From UBA11358 sp049517655 (GTDB lineage: Bacteria > Verrucomicrobiota > Verrucomicrobiia > Limisphaerales > UBA11358), in the NCBI GenBank assembly GCA_049517655.1, contig JBEKRQ010000001.1:434001-498000 (forward strand): 64,000 bases of DNA, read 5' to 3'. Shown piece after piece: positions 51,475 through 59,485 of the stretch. The position numbers were made by a program, and so were the translations under genes. A model generated the notes under the pieces. It saw only the letters and a list, made by a program, of their open reading frames with translations, ran no database searches and was not told where the DNA came from. Positions within the stretch are counted from its first letter, which is position 1. Every line of letters starts with the position of its first letter.

Positions 51475-51840
51475 ATGCTGCAAATTCGTTCCCATTTGGA
51501 TGTGGCGGACAACACAGGCGCGAAAGTCGCCTGGGCGATCGGCGTGTTGGGCCGCAACCAGCGTTATGCGCGGATCGGCGATCTTATCAAGGTGCATATC
51601 AAAGTCGCCGCGCCGGATGGGCAGGTCAAAAAAGGCGAAGTGCACAACGCGGTGATTGTCCGCACGCGCCAGGCCATCCGCCGCAGTGACGGTTCGTATC
51701 TGCGCTTTGACAGCAACGCGGTCGTCATCATTGATGCGGAATTGAATCCGAAAGGCACGCGTATTTTCGGGCCGGTGGCGCGCGAGTTGCGCGACAAAAA
51801 ATTCATGAAGATTATTTCGCTCGCACCGGAAGTGATTTGA
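51475..51840 (+). CDS. rplN: 50S ribosomal protein L14
   Basis: 121 residues, standard, 'MLQIRSHLDVADNTGAKVAWAIGVLG' with 'IRRSDGSYLRFDSNAVVIID' and 'RIFGPVARELR'. It contacts 16S rRNA at an intersubunit bridge. A 170-bp spacer filled by a hairpin repeat separates it from rplX, where other bacteria have about 10 bp. Confidence 0.98.
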   Translation: MLQIRSHLDVADNTGAKVAWAIGVLGRNQRYARIGDLIKVHIKVAAPDGQVKKGEVHNAVIVRTRQAIRRSDGSYLRFDSNAVVIIDAELNPKGTRIFGPVARELRDKKFMKIISLAPEVI

Positions 51841-51851
51841 ATAAAAAAACG

Positions 51852-52004
51852 AACCACCAATGAACACGAATAAACACGAATTTTTATCCGCCAATCGCGC
51901 CAATTTTCACGAATTGGAATTGGTTGAATTGAATTTGCGTCAATTCGCGAAATTCGTGGATTCTCTTTTTGTTCATTTGTGTTCATTCGTGTCTATTCGT
52001 GGTT
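51852..52004. repeat. Long inverted repeat between rplN and rplX (CACGAAT family)
   Basis: Left arm AACCACCAATGAACACGAAT, right arm ATTCGTGTCTATTCGTGGTT; inner palindromes around AATTCGTGG/CCAATTTTCACGAATT. Same design as the repeats at 17242 and 60104. No gene inside. Confidence 0.8.
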
Positions 52005-52010
52005 AAAAAT

Positions 52011-52286
52011 ATGAAGTGTCATGTGAAAAAAGGTGATGAAGTGGTCGTGCTGGCTGGCGCGGAAAAAGGCAAGCGCGGCAAGATCATTGCCGTCAGTCCG
52101 AAGAAAAACCGGGCGATTGTTGAGGGTCTGAAAATGATCAAGCGCCATACACGCAAGAGCCAGGACCATCCGCAAGGCGCGATTGTGGAACGTGAAGGCA
52201 CGATTCACCTTTCAAACCTGATGAAGGCCGATTTGTTCGATGCACGAGCGGCCAAACGCGGCACGGCGGCGCCAGCACCAGCTTGA
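52011..52286 (+). CDS. rplX: 50S ribosomal protein L24
   Basis: 91 residues from ATG 52011 (MKCHVKKGDEVVVLAGAEKGKRGKI). The upstream frame to 51969 is the inverted repeat and is not coding. KOW motif and 'VEGLKMIKRHTRKSQDHPQGAIVEREG' are present. L24 starts 50S assembly. The C-terminus ends in a short Ala/Pro tail. Confidence 0.97.
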   Translation: MKCHVKKGDEVVVLAGAEKGKRGKIIAVSPKKNRAIVEGLKMIKRHTRKSQDHPQGAIVEREGTIHLSNLMKADLFDARAAKRGTAAPAPA

Positions 52287-52328
52287 GATTACAATTAAAG
52301 TGAGATGGCCGAATTTTGACGCAGAGTG

Positions 52329-53015
52329 ATGAAAGCCAGACTTTACAATAAATATGTCAGCGACGTGGTGCCCGCCCTCAAGGCGAAGCACAGGTACGGG
52401 AATGTGCATCAGATTCCGCGCATGGTGAAAATCGTCGTGAATATGGGTGTGAGCGCGTCGCTGGAAAAGAACGCGATTGAAGACGCCGCCAGGGAACTCG
52501 CGTTGATCACCGGCCGCAAGGCGGTCATCAGCAAGTCGCGCCATAGCATCGCGAATTTCAAGTTGCGCGAAGGCCAGCCCATCGGCTGCCGGGTCACGCT
52601 GCGTCGCGACGCGATGTATGAATTTTTTGACCGGCTCATTGCCACCGCGTTGCCGCGCATTCGCGACTTTCGCGGATTGTCACCGCGCAAGTTTGATGGC
52701 CGGGGCAATTACACGTTCGGGGTCGCGGACCAGACGATTTTCCCGGAAATCGAACTGGACAAAATCAAACGCCAGCAGGGCATGGACATCACGGTTGTGA
52801 CCAGCGCGCGGAACGACGCCGAGGCGCTGGATTTGTTGAAGCTCATGGGATTCCCGCTGGCCGAGGTGAAGGAAGCGCCGGCAAAAGATGCGACCAAGGA
52901 TGCCACCATGGAAGCAGCCAAGGAAGCAGCCAAGGCAGCGGCGAGGGAACTGGCCAAACAGGAAGAAGCCAAAAAAGCGGCGAGAGACGCGGCCAAGGAA
53001 GCCGCAAAAGAATAA
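52329..53015 (+). CDS. rplE: 50S ribosomal protein L5
   Basis: 228 residues from ATG 52329 (a GTG lies one codon earlier). The core (1 to ~180) binds 5S rRNA: 'IPRMVKIVVNMGVSASLEKN' and 'DFRGLSPRKFDGRGNYTFGV'. From ~182 it continues as a 45-residue Ala/Lys/Glu-rich helical tail with repeating 'AAKEAAK' units, absent from ordinary L5 (178). rpsN follows 8 bp later. Confidence 0.97.
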   Translation: MKARLYNKYVSDVVPALKAKHRYGNVHQIPRMVKIVVNMGVSASLEKNAIEDAARELALITGRKAVISKSRHSIANFKLREGQPIGCRVTLRRDAMYEFFDRLIATALPRIRDFRGLSPRKFDGRGNYTFGVADQTIFPEIELDKIKRQQGMDITVVTSARNDAEALDLLKLMGFPLAEVKEAPAKDATKDATMEAAKEAAKAAARELAKQEEAKKAARDAAKEAAKE

Positions 53016-53023
53016 ACGAATTT

Positions 53024-53293
53024 ATGGCAAAAAAGGCATGGTTCGAGCGCAACAAGCGCAAAGCTGAAACGGTAAAAAAATACGCCGCGATTCGCGCGGA
53101 ATTGAAGGCCAGGCGCGATTACGCCGGGCTCGCGAAGCTGCCGCGCGACGCCAGCCCCGTGCGTCTGGTGAACCGTTGTTCGGCCAGCGGGCGCCGTCAT
53201 GGTTACCTCCGCAAGTTTGGCGTTTCGCGTCTCACGTTTCGTGAGGCCGCGTTGAACGGCTTGATTCCGGGTATTGTAAAGGCCAGCTGGTAA
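53024..53293 (+). CDS. rpsN: 30S ribosomal protein S14 (zinc-free long form)
   Basis: 89 residues, beginning 'MAKKAWFERNKRKAETVKKYAAIRAEL' and ending 'RLTFREAALNGLIPGIVKASW'. It lacks the CxxC pairs of the zinc-binding short form and corresponds to the C-minus type found in E. coli. Located between rplE and rpsH as in the spc operon. Confidence 0.97.
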   Translation: MAKKAWFERNKRKAETVKKYAAIRAELKARRDYAGLAKLPRDASPVRLVNRCSASGRRHGYLRKFGVSRLTFREAALNGLIPGIVKASW

Positions 53294-53323
53294 ATGGATT
53301 AAGATTACGATTACGATTTTGAT

Positions 53324-53710
53324 ATGACCGATCCAATTGCTGACATGTTGACCCGCATTCGCAACGCCGGTCGCGCGTTGCTGCCGACGGTGGAAATGCC
53401 GCATTCGCGGATGAAGGAAAGTCTCGCGAACATTTTGAAGAAGGAAGGTTACGTCGCGGACGTGGCCGTTGATGGTAAAACGATCAAAAAGCTGAAAATT
53501 CAACTCAAGTATCAGGGCAAGAAGAGTGTGATTGAAGGATTGCGCCGCATCAGCAAGCCGGGTTTGCGCCACTATGTCGGCGCGACGGAAATCCCGCGCG
53601 TGCTCGGCGGTATGGGTGTGTCGGTGATTTCCACGCCGGAAGGCGTGATGACCGGCACGCAGGCGCGCAAGAAAAACCTCGGCGGCGAATTGCTTTGTTA
53701 CGTCTGGTAA
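53324..53710 (+). CDS. rpsH: 30S ribosomal protein S8
   Basis: 128 residues, 'MTDPIADMLTRIRNAGRALL' and C-terminal 'GGMGVSVISTPEGVMTGTQARKKNLGGELLCYVW'. In E. coli S8 represses the spc operon at L5; whether that applies here is unknown. rplF follows 11 bp downstream. Confidence 0.98.
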   Translation: MTDPIADMLTRIRNAGRALLPTVEMPHSRMKESLANILKKEGYVADVAVDGKTIKKLKIQLKYQGKKSVIEGLRRISKPGLRHYVGATEIPRVLGGMGVSVISTPEGVMTGTQARKKNLGGELLCYVW

Positions 53711-53721
53711 AAATTTGATTT

Positions 53722-54258
53722 ATGTCGCGAATTGGAAAACAACCGATTGCCATTCCTCCAACAGTGAAGGTGGAAGTGAAGGGGCAGAAAGTTTTTGTCG
53801 AAGGCCCGAAGGGCAAGCTCGACTGGGAATTGCCGCGCCGCACGAGCCTCAAGGTGCAGGACGGCAAAATTATCGTGAGCCGCGAGGGTGATGACGCGCA
53901 AGCCAAGGCGTTGCATGGCCTGAGCCGCGCGCTCGTCAACAACATGGTCAAGGGTGTGGCCGAAGGTTTTGTCAAAAAGCTCGAGATCCAGGGCGTCGGC
54001 TTCAAGGCCGCCGTTCAGGGCAGGAATGTGAACTTGAACCTCGGCTATTCACATCCGGTCAATTACCAGATTCCCGGGCAAATCAAAGTGACCGTCGAGG
54101 AAAACACCAAACTGACCATCGAAGGCCCGGACAAACAGGTGGTGGGCGAAGTCGCCGCCGAGATTCGCAGCTTCTATCCGCCTGAACCATACAAGGGCAA
54201 AGGCGTGCGCTATGTGGGTGAACACGTCCAGCGCAAGGAAGGCAAGACCGTCCAATAA
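53722..54258 (+). CDS. rplF: 50S ribosomal protein L6
   Basis: 178 residues. Two-domain fold with 'MSRIGKQPIAIPPTVKVEVKGQ' and the conserved C-terminal 'EIRSFYPPEPYKGKGVRYVGE'. It lies near the factor-binding site. A strong hairpin follows before rplR. Confidence 0.98.
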   Translation: MSRIGKQPIAIPPTVKVEVKGQKVFVEGPKGKLDWELPRRTSLKVQDGKIIVSREGDDAQAKALHGLSRALVNNMVKGVAEGFVKKLEIQGVGFKAAVQGRNVNLNLGYSHPVNYQIPGQIKVTVEENTKLTIEGPDKQVVGEVAAEIRSFYPPEPYKGKGVRYVGEHVQRKEGKTVQ

Positions 54259-54271
54259 AATGAATTTTAGT

Positions 54272-54298
54272 TCACCCCAACATCCGATGTCGGGGTGA
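54272..54298 (+). other. Hairpin in the rplF-rplR spacer
   Basis: TCACCCC.ACATC / GATGT.GGGGTGA, no U-run. Possibly an RNA processing or stability element; unlikely to terminate. Confidence 0.5.
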
Positions 54299-54307
54299 CG
54301 CATTGAG

Positions 54308-54718
54308 ATGAGAACGGAAAAAAAGCACCGGCAGAAGCAGCTTCGCCACTGGCGCGTGCGCAGCAAGGTCTGCGGCACGAAAGACCGGCCGCGGATGAGC
54401 GTTTGCTTTACGAACAAAAACATCCACGTTCAGTTCATTGATGACACGGCGGGTAGGACGCTTGTCGCGGCATCGTCGCTAAGCAAAAACGCGCCGGATC
54501 GTGACAAGCTCGCGGCAAATGTGGCCAGTGCCAGAATTATCGGCAAGCTGGCGGCGGAAGCCGCGCTGGCCAAGGGCATCAAGGCTGTGGTTTTTGATCG
54601 CGGCGGCGCCCGCTATCACCGGAGCGTCGGCAAGGGCAAGGATGGCAAGCCGGTGACGGTGCTCGGCAAGCTGGCGGCGCTGGCCGGGGCTGCGCGCGAG
54701 GCGGGTTTGAAATTCTAA
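54308..54718 (+). CDS. rplR: 50S ribosomal protein L18
   Basis: 136 residues, basic N-terminus 'MRTEKKHRQKQLRHWRVRSK', then 'RPRMSVCFTNKNIHVQFIDD' and 'VFDRGGARYHRSVGKGKDG'. Binds 5S rRNA with L5. Longer than E. coli L18 (117) mainly at the C-terminus. rpsE starts 12 bp later. Confidence 0.97.
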   Translation: MRTEKKHRQKQLRHWRVRSKVCGTKDRPRMSVCFTNKNIHVQFIDDTAGRTLVAASSLSKNAPDRDKLAANVASARIIGKLAAEAALAKGIKAVVFDRGGARYHRSVGKGKDGKPVTVLGKLAALAGAAREAGLKF

Positions 54719-54730
54719 CACATAACGGAG

Positions 54731-55366
54731 ATGGAAACTGTGGCAGACATCATCAAAACTGAAGGCGGAGGGCAGCGAATGCCGCGCGGCGGACGCGGGC
54801 GTCGCAACAAACCTATTTCCGAAATACCTAAACTCGGATTCGATGGGCAGGATCCCCATGAACTGACCGAAAAGGTCGTGTTCATCAATCGCTCCTCAAA
54901 GGTTGTCAAAGGCGGACGCCGTTTTAATTTCAGCGCGCTCATCGTCGTCGGCGACAAGCGGGGCCGCGTTGGTGTTGGGCTCGGCAAGGCCGGCGAAGTG
55001 GCTGACGCGATTCGCCGCGGTGGCGAACTCGCTCGCAATCAAATGGTTTCCGTCTCGCTCAAAGACGCAACGATTCCTCACGAGGTTTTCTCCGCATATG
55101 GTGGCGGGAGGGTTCTATTGCGTCCCGCCTCACCGGGAACTGGAATTATCGCGGGCCGGGCGGTTCGCGCAGTTTTGGAAGCCGCCGGTATTAAGGATGT
55201 TCTGAGCAAATCACTCGGCTCGAAAAACGCGGCCAACGTCGTCAAAGCCACGCTCAAGGCGCTGTTGAGCCTCCGATTGCGGGAAGACATTTACAAGAGC
55301 CGCGGTTTGGAAATCAGAAAAGTGGAAGCGCCGAAAGCGCCTGAAGCGGCTCCGGCAACGGCTTGA
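54731..55366 (+). CDS. rpsE: 30S ribosomal protein S5
   Basis: 211 residues against 167 in E. coli. The double-stranded-RNA-binding segment 'VFINRSSKVVKGGRRFNFSALIVVGDKRG' and 'RVLLRPASPGTGIIAGRAVRAVLEAAG' are intact. The extra length is an N-terminal Gly/Arg-rich extension of ~30 residues and a Pro/Ala-rich C-terminal tail. rpmD, which normally follows, is missing; rplO starts 5 bp after the stop. Confidence 0.97.
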   Translation: METVADIIKTEGGGQRMPRGGRGRRNKPISEIPKLGFDGQDPHELTEKVVFINRSSKVVKGGRRFNFSALIVVGDKRGRVGVGLGKAGEVADAIRRGGELARNQMVSVSLKDATIPHEVFSAYGGGRVLLRPASPGTGIIAGRAVRAVLEAAGIKDVLSKSLGSKNAANVVKATLKALLSLRLREDIYKSRGLEIRKVEAPKAPEAAPATA

Positions 55367-55371
55367 TTTTT

Positions 55372-55845
55372 ATGCGACTGCACAATCTTAAACCTCGTCC
55401 GGGTGCGAAACATCGCACCAAACGGCTCGGCCAAGGCGAATCCAGCGGTCACGGCAAAACGAGCGGTCGCGGCGGCAAAGGCCAGACAGCGCGTTCCGGC
55501 AGTTCGATTCGCATCGGTTTTGAAGGCGGCCAGATGCCGCTCATCCGCCGCATTCCCAAGCGCGGTTTCAACAACGCGCGGTTTGCAACGCGGTTCATCG
55601 CGGTGAATGTCGGCGAGCTGGATCAATTCGACAACGGTGCGCGCGTGAACGAAACGGCATTGCGTGCCGTGGGTCTGGCCAATGGCCGCGCTGACGGAAT
55701 CAAAATTCTCGGCGACGGCGAGTTGTCCAAAAAACTCACGGTGACCGCGCACGCGTTCAGTGCGTCGGCGCGCACGAAGATCGAGGCCAAAGGCGGCGTG
55801 TGCGAAGTTGTCGGCCGCAAACCCGCCGGGATTACAAAGGCCTGA
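55372..55845 (+). CDS. rplO: 50S ribosomal protein L15
   Basis: 157 residues from ATG 55372 (MRLHNLKPRPGAKHRTKRLGQ). The Gly-rich 'GESSGHGKTSGRGGKGQTARSG' region that threads into the 50S core and the C-terminal globular domain are normal. It directly precedes secY as in other bacteria. Confidence 0.97.
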   Translation: MRLHNLKPRPGAKHRTKRLGQGESSGHGKTSGRGGKGQTARSGSSIRIGFEGGQMPLIRRIPKRGFNNARFATRFIAVNVGELDQFDNGARVNETALRAVGLANGRADGIKILGDGELSKKLTVTAHAFSASARTKIEAKGGVCEVVGRKPAGITKA

Positions 55846-55861
55846 ACGCCGCGTTTGACAC

Positions 55862-57259
55862 ATGTTCAGATCCATTGCCAACACCTTTACCAATTGCTTC
55901 AAAATACCGGAGCTGAAGTCCCGGATTCTGTTCACGCTGGGCATTCTGACGGTTTGCCGTTTGATGGCCTTCATCGTCATTCCGGGTTTGGACGGAGCGG
56001 CGCTGAGCAAGTTTTTCAACGAAAATTCCCAGACCGGGTTGCTGAGCTTGTATAACACGTTCGCCGGTGGCGCGTATGGTAATTGCGCCATTGGCGCGCT
56101 GGGCATCATGCCTTACATCAGTGCGACAATCATCATTCAGTTGATGACGGCAGTCGTCCCCCGGTTGAGCAAACTGTCGCGTGAAGAGGGTGGCCGGGCG
56201 CAGATCATCAAATACGGCCGGTATTTAACAGTGCTGTTGTGTCTGGGACAGGGATTGTATTTTGCGATGGGCTGGGAAAATCCCCTCAAACAGTTTCCGG
56301 GTTTTCAAGGCCAGCTCGTCCTCGATATGAATCACGTCTGGTGGTATCGCATTCAAACGGTGCTCATTATGACCACTGGCGCGATGTTGCTGGTGTGGTT
56401 GGGCGAGCAAATCACGGAGCGCGGCATTGGCAACGGTGTCTCGCTGATCATTACCATCGGCATTGTGGCGCGGCTGCCAAATGCTATTGTGGCGTTGCAT
56501 GACATGTTTTTCCCTGCCAAGGGGGTTGAATCGAATTATCACTTCATGGGCACGGGGGTGATGCTGGTGCTCCTGTTGGCTTTGGTGATTGGCGGCGTCA
56601 TTGCCGTGACGCAGGCGCAGCGGAAAATTCCCGTCCAATACGCGCAACGCGCCGTGGGACGCAAACTGTATTCCGGCGGCACATCGTTCATGCCGTTGCG
56701 TGTCAATTACTCCGGCGTCATGCCGATTATTTTTGCCCAATCCATTCTGATGTTTCCGCAGCCCATTTGCTCCAATCTGGCGAATATGGCGGATTATATG
56801 AAAGTGCCGTTTTTGAATGATTTCTTCCATGGGTTGGCGTTGATGCTCGGCTATGGTTCGACGCTTTACATAACGATTTATGCGCTGATGATTTTGTTCT
56901 TCGCTTATTTTTGGGTGGCGACACAGTTCAATGAATTGCAAATCGCCGACGATTTAAAAAAGAACGGCGGTTACATTCCCGGCGTGCGTCCGGGGCAAGG
57001 CACGAGCGACTATCTGCACAAGTCCATGAGCCGCATCACATTGGCGGGGGCGATTTTCCTGATGATCATCGCGACAATCCCGATTATTTTATCCAAGGAA
57101 ATGAGCATCCCGCCCGCTGTATCCAATTTTTTCGGCGGCACGAGTCTTTTGATCACCGTTGGCGTTTTGCTCGATACGATGCGCCAGGTTGAATCGCATT
57201 TGATGATGCGCCACTACGACGGCTTCTTGAAGAAAGGCCGGTTGCACGGACGGTTTTAA
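55862..57259 (+). CDS. secY: Preprotein translocase subunit SecY
   Basis: 465 residues with ten predicted transmembrane helices, beginning 'MFRSIANTFTNCFKIPELKSRIL'. Plug and pore region 'GALGIMPYISATIIIQL', cytosolic loops with 'REEGGRAQIIKYGRYLT', 'QRKIPVQYAQRAVGRKLYSGG' and the C-terminal 'LLITVGVLLDTMRQVESHLMMRHYDGFLK'. Central channel of the Sec translocon, partner of the SecE encoded at 25916. A 72-bp spacer with short inverted ATTAAG/CTTAAT sequences precedes map. Confidence 0.98.
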   Translation: MFRSIANTFTNCFKIPELKSRILFTLGILTVCRLMAFIVIPGLDGAALSKFFNENSQTGLLSLYNTFAGGAYGNCAIGALGIMPYISATIIIQLMTAVVPRLSKLSREEGGRAQIIKYGRYLTVLLCLGQGLYFAMGWENPLKQFPGFQGQLVLDMNHVWWYRIQTVLIMTTGAMLLVWLGEQITERGIGNGVSLIITIGIVARLPNAIVALHDMFFPAKGVESNYHFMGTGVMLVLLLALVIGGVIAVTQAQRKIPVQYAQRAVGRKLYSGGTSFMPLRVNYSGVMPIIFAQSILMFPQPICSNLANMADYMKVPFLNDFFHGLALMLGYGSTLYITIYALMILFFAYFWVATQFNELQIADDLKKNGGYIPGVRPGQGTSDYLHKSMSRITLAGAIFLMIIATIPIILSKEMSIPPAVSNFFGGTSLLITVGVLLDTMRQVESHLMMRHYDGFLKKGRLHGRF

Positions 57260-57331
57260 TCCCGTGCCTGATCTTAATCGTGGTCCAAAGAGATTAAAAG
57301 CGGGATTGAGATTGGGATTAAGATTTGGAAA

Positions 57332-58108
57332 ATGATTATTTTAAAAAGCGAACACGATCTGGCACTGATGCGTCCGGCGTGTGCGGTGGCGGGCAGGGTG
57401 CTGGATGAAATCGCTGCGTTCATCAAGCCCGGCGTCACGACGCGGCAGGTGGACGAGTTCGCCGCGGCGCGCATAAAATCGCATGGTGCGAAGAGCGCGT
57501 TTTTGGGCTATCGCAAATACCCGTGCCACACGTGCGTTTCTGTGAACGACGAAGTCGTTCACGGATTGTCGGGCGACCGCGAATTGCGCTTCGGCGACAT
57601 CGTGAGCGTGGACGTGGGTGTGGTTTACAAGGGTTTTGTGGGCGACACGGCGCGGACGGTGGCCGTCGGCGGTTGCGGCGTGCTGGCGCAACGGTTGATG
57701 GATGTGACGGAGCGCGCGCTTTATGAAGGCATCGCGGCGGCGTTGCCGGGGAATCGCGTGACGGACATTTCGCGCGCGGTTCAAAATTACGTCGAAGGCA
57801 ACGGGTTCAGCGTTGTGCGGGAATTTGTCGGGCACGGCGTCGGTCGTTCGATGCACGAAGAGCCGCAAGTGCCGAATTTTGTTGATCCGAAGAGCAATCA
57901 GAAGCTCCGTCCGGGCATGACCCTGGCGATTGAGCCGATGGTCAACGCGGGTCAGCCGGGCGTAAAAATTTTGAAAGACGGCTGGACAGTCGTCACGCAA
58001 GATGGTTCACTGTCTGCTCATTTTGAGCAGACGGTGCTGGTCACCGAAAGCGAACCGGAGATTTTGACATGGCCGGAAAAGATGCCTTCACCGTTGAAGG
58101 TGTCGTGA
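57332..58108 (+). CDS. map: Methionine aminopeptidase type I
   Basis: 258 residues. Metal ligands recognisable as two Asp ('SVDVGVVYKGFVGDTART'), His in 'GHGVGRSMHEEP', Glu in 'AIEPM' and Glu in 'AHFEQTVLV'; substrate His in 'VVHGLSGDREL'. It removes the initiator Met of nascent proteins. No SH3-like N-terminal extension. Its last 40 bp overlap infA in another frame. Confidence 0.97.
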   Translation: MIILKSEHDLALMRPACAVAGRVLDEIAAFIKPGVTTRQVDEFAAARIKSHGAKSAFLGYRKYPCHTCVSVNDEVVHGLSGDRELRFGDIVSVDVGVVYKGFVGDTARTVAVGGCGVLAQRLMDVTERALYEGIAAALPGNRVTDISRAVQNYVEGNGFSVVREFVGHGVGRSMHEEPQVPNFVDPKSNQKLRPGMTLAIEPMVNAGQPGVKILKDGWTVVTQDGSLSAHFEQTVLVTESEPEILTWPEKMPSPLKVS

Positions 58109-58293
58109 TTGAGGCGCGGCCAAACCGCACATATCGCGTGGAATTGGCCAACGGACACCGGCTGCTGGCGTTTGTGGCGGGTAGGGCGAAACAGCGCTTT
58201 GCCGGTCTCGCGCCGGGCGACAAAGTGAAATTACAATTGACACCTTATGATTTGTCCGTGGGGCAGATTTTGATTGAGACAAAAACGATTTAA
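58069..58293 (+). CDS. infA: Translation initiation factor IF-1
   Basis: 74 residues, 'MAGKDAFTVEGVVIEARPNRTYRVELANGH'; OB-fold, with 'PGDKVKLQLTPYDLSVGQIL'. The start agrees with the family N-terminus (MAKEDxIExEG), so the 40-bp overlap with map is real and not an artefact of start choice. It is slightly less conserved than usual in the loop 'AGRAKQRFAGLA'. rpmJ begins 2 bp after the stop. Confidence 0.95.
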   Translation: MAGKDAFTVEGVVIEARPNRTYRVELANGHRLLAFVAGRAKQRFAGLAPGDKVKLQLTPYDLSVGQILIETKTI

Positions 58294-58295
58294 AC

Positions 58296-58409
58296 ATGAA
58301 AGTTCGCGCATCAGTTAAAAAATTGTGTGAGCACTGCAAGATTGTGCGCCGTCGTGGCGTCATCCGCGTGATTTGCACGAACAAGCGGCACAAGCAACGG
58401 CAAGGCTGA
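58296..58409 (+). CDS. rpmJ: 50S ribosomal protein L36
   Basis: 37 residues, MKVRASVKKLCEHCKIVRRR and so on, the zinc-binding form with Cys11, Cys14, Cys27 and His32. It sits in the normal infA-rpmJ-rpsM order. The terminal residues KQRQG are as expected for the family. Confidence 0.97.
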   Translation: MKVRASVKKLCEHCKIVRRRGVIRVICTNKRHKQRQG

Positions 58410-58434
58410 TTGCCGGTGTAACGATTTTACAATC

Positions 58435-58830
58435 ATGGCACGCATCATTGGAGTGGAAGTTCCGCCGAACAAACGCATCATCATTGCGCTGCGCTACATC
58501 TATGGCATTGGTCCATCCAACTCGAAGGAGATTTTGGAGCGCGCAAACATTGATCCGGGCATTCGCGCGAAGGATTTGACTGAGCAGCAGCTTTCCAAAA
58601 TCGTCCACGCGATTCAGGAAGGCAAATACGTCATCGAAGGCGATTTACGGCGCGAAATCGGCATGAACCTCAAACGCCTGCAAGGCATAAAATGCTATCG
58701 CGGCATCCGGCACATGCGCGGATTGCCGGTGCGCGGCCAGCGCACGCAGACCAACGCCCGCACACGCAAAGGTCCGCGCAAGACCGTCGGCGTGCAACGC
58801 AACCCGAATGCCAAGACCGGCATTCACTAA
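58435..58830 (+). CDS. rpsM: 30S ribosomal protein S13
   Basis: 131 residues. 'MARIIGVEVPPNKRIIIALRYIYGIG' and the C-terminal tail 'GLPVRGQRTQTNARTRKGPRKTV' reaching the P-site tRNA are typical. First gene of the alpha cluster; rpsK starts 9 bp later. Confidence 0.98.
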   Translation: MARIIGVEVPPNKRIIIALRYIYGIGPSNSKEILERANIDPGIRAKDLTEQQLSKIVHAIQEGKYVIEGDLRREIGMNLKRLQGIKCYRGIRHMRGLPVRGQRTQTNARTRKGPRKTVGVQRNPNAKTGIH

Positions 58831-58839
58831 AAATTTTCT

Positions 58840-59445
58840 ATGGCCGAGGAAAAGAAAAAAACCGAGCGAAAGAAAGGGGCAAAGCCTGAAGCAGCCGCCG
58901 TGGCGGCGGACGAAAAAGCCGCGCCCAAGTCCGCTGAAAAAAAGGCCGCAAAGAAGGCCGCGCCTGCTGCGGAAACTCCTGCCGTCGATGCGCCCAAGCC
59001 GGCGGATGCGCAGGTCATTCCGGTGGCGCCGACGGCGGCCGAGCTTTTGGGCGAGGACGCCGGCGCAAAAAAGATCATCAAGGCCAAGCACGCCAAGAAC
59101 ATTGTGTCCGGCCTTGCAAACATTCTGGCGACGTTCAACAACACTTTGGTCAGCATCACGGACATGCACGGCAACATCATCGGTTGGTCGAGTGCCGGTC
59201 GTGTCGGGTTCAAAGGCTCGCGCAAGAGCACGGCTTACGCCGCGCAGCAGGTTGCACAGGATGCCGCACGCCAGGCAATGTCTCACGGCATGAAGGAAGT
59301 GGAAATTCGCGTCAAAGGCCCCGGCTCCGGTCGTGAATCCGCCATTCGCGCGCTCCAGGCCATCGGTTTGGAAATCACGGTCATCAAGGATGTGACACCT
59401 GTTCCGCACAACGGCTGCCGTCCGCGCAAGAAACGACGCGTCTAG
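58840..59445 (+). CDS. rpsK: 30S ribosomal protein S11 with long N-terminal extension
   Basis: 201 residues against ~129. Residues ~80-201 are canonical ('ILATFNNTLVSITDMHGNIIGWSSAG', 'GPGSGRESAIRALQAIGLEI', 'TPVPHNGCRPRKKRRV'). The first ~75 residues are Lys/Ala/Pro-rich (MAEEKKKTERKKGAKPEAAA...), low-complexity and probably disordered. No internal ATG fits a shorter start near the core, and the extension has no stops in the rpsM-rpsK spacer, so it is likely translated. Confidence 0.96.
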   Translation: MAEEKKKTERKKGAKPEAAAVAADEKAAPKSAEKKAAKKAAPAAETPAVDAPKPADAQVIPVAPTAAELLGEDAGAKKIIKAKHAKNIVSGLANILATFNNTLVSITDMHGNIIGWSSAGRVGFKGSRKSTAYAAQQVAQDAARQAMSHGMKEVEIRVKGPGSGRESAIRALQAIGLEITVIKDVTPVPHNGCRPRKKRRV

Positions 59446-59485
59446 TAAATCTCAAATTTCAAATTTGGAATCTCAAATCTAATTT

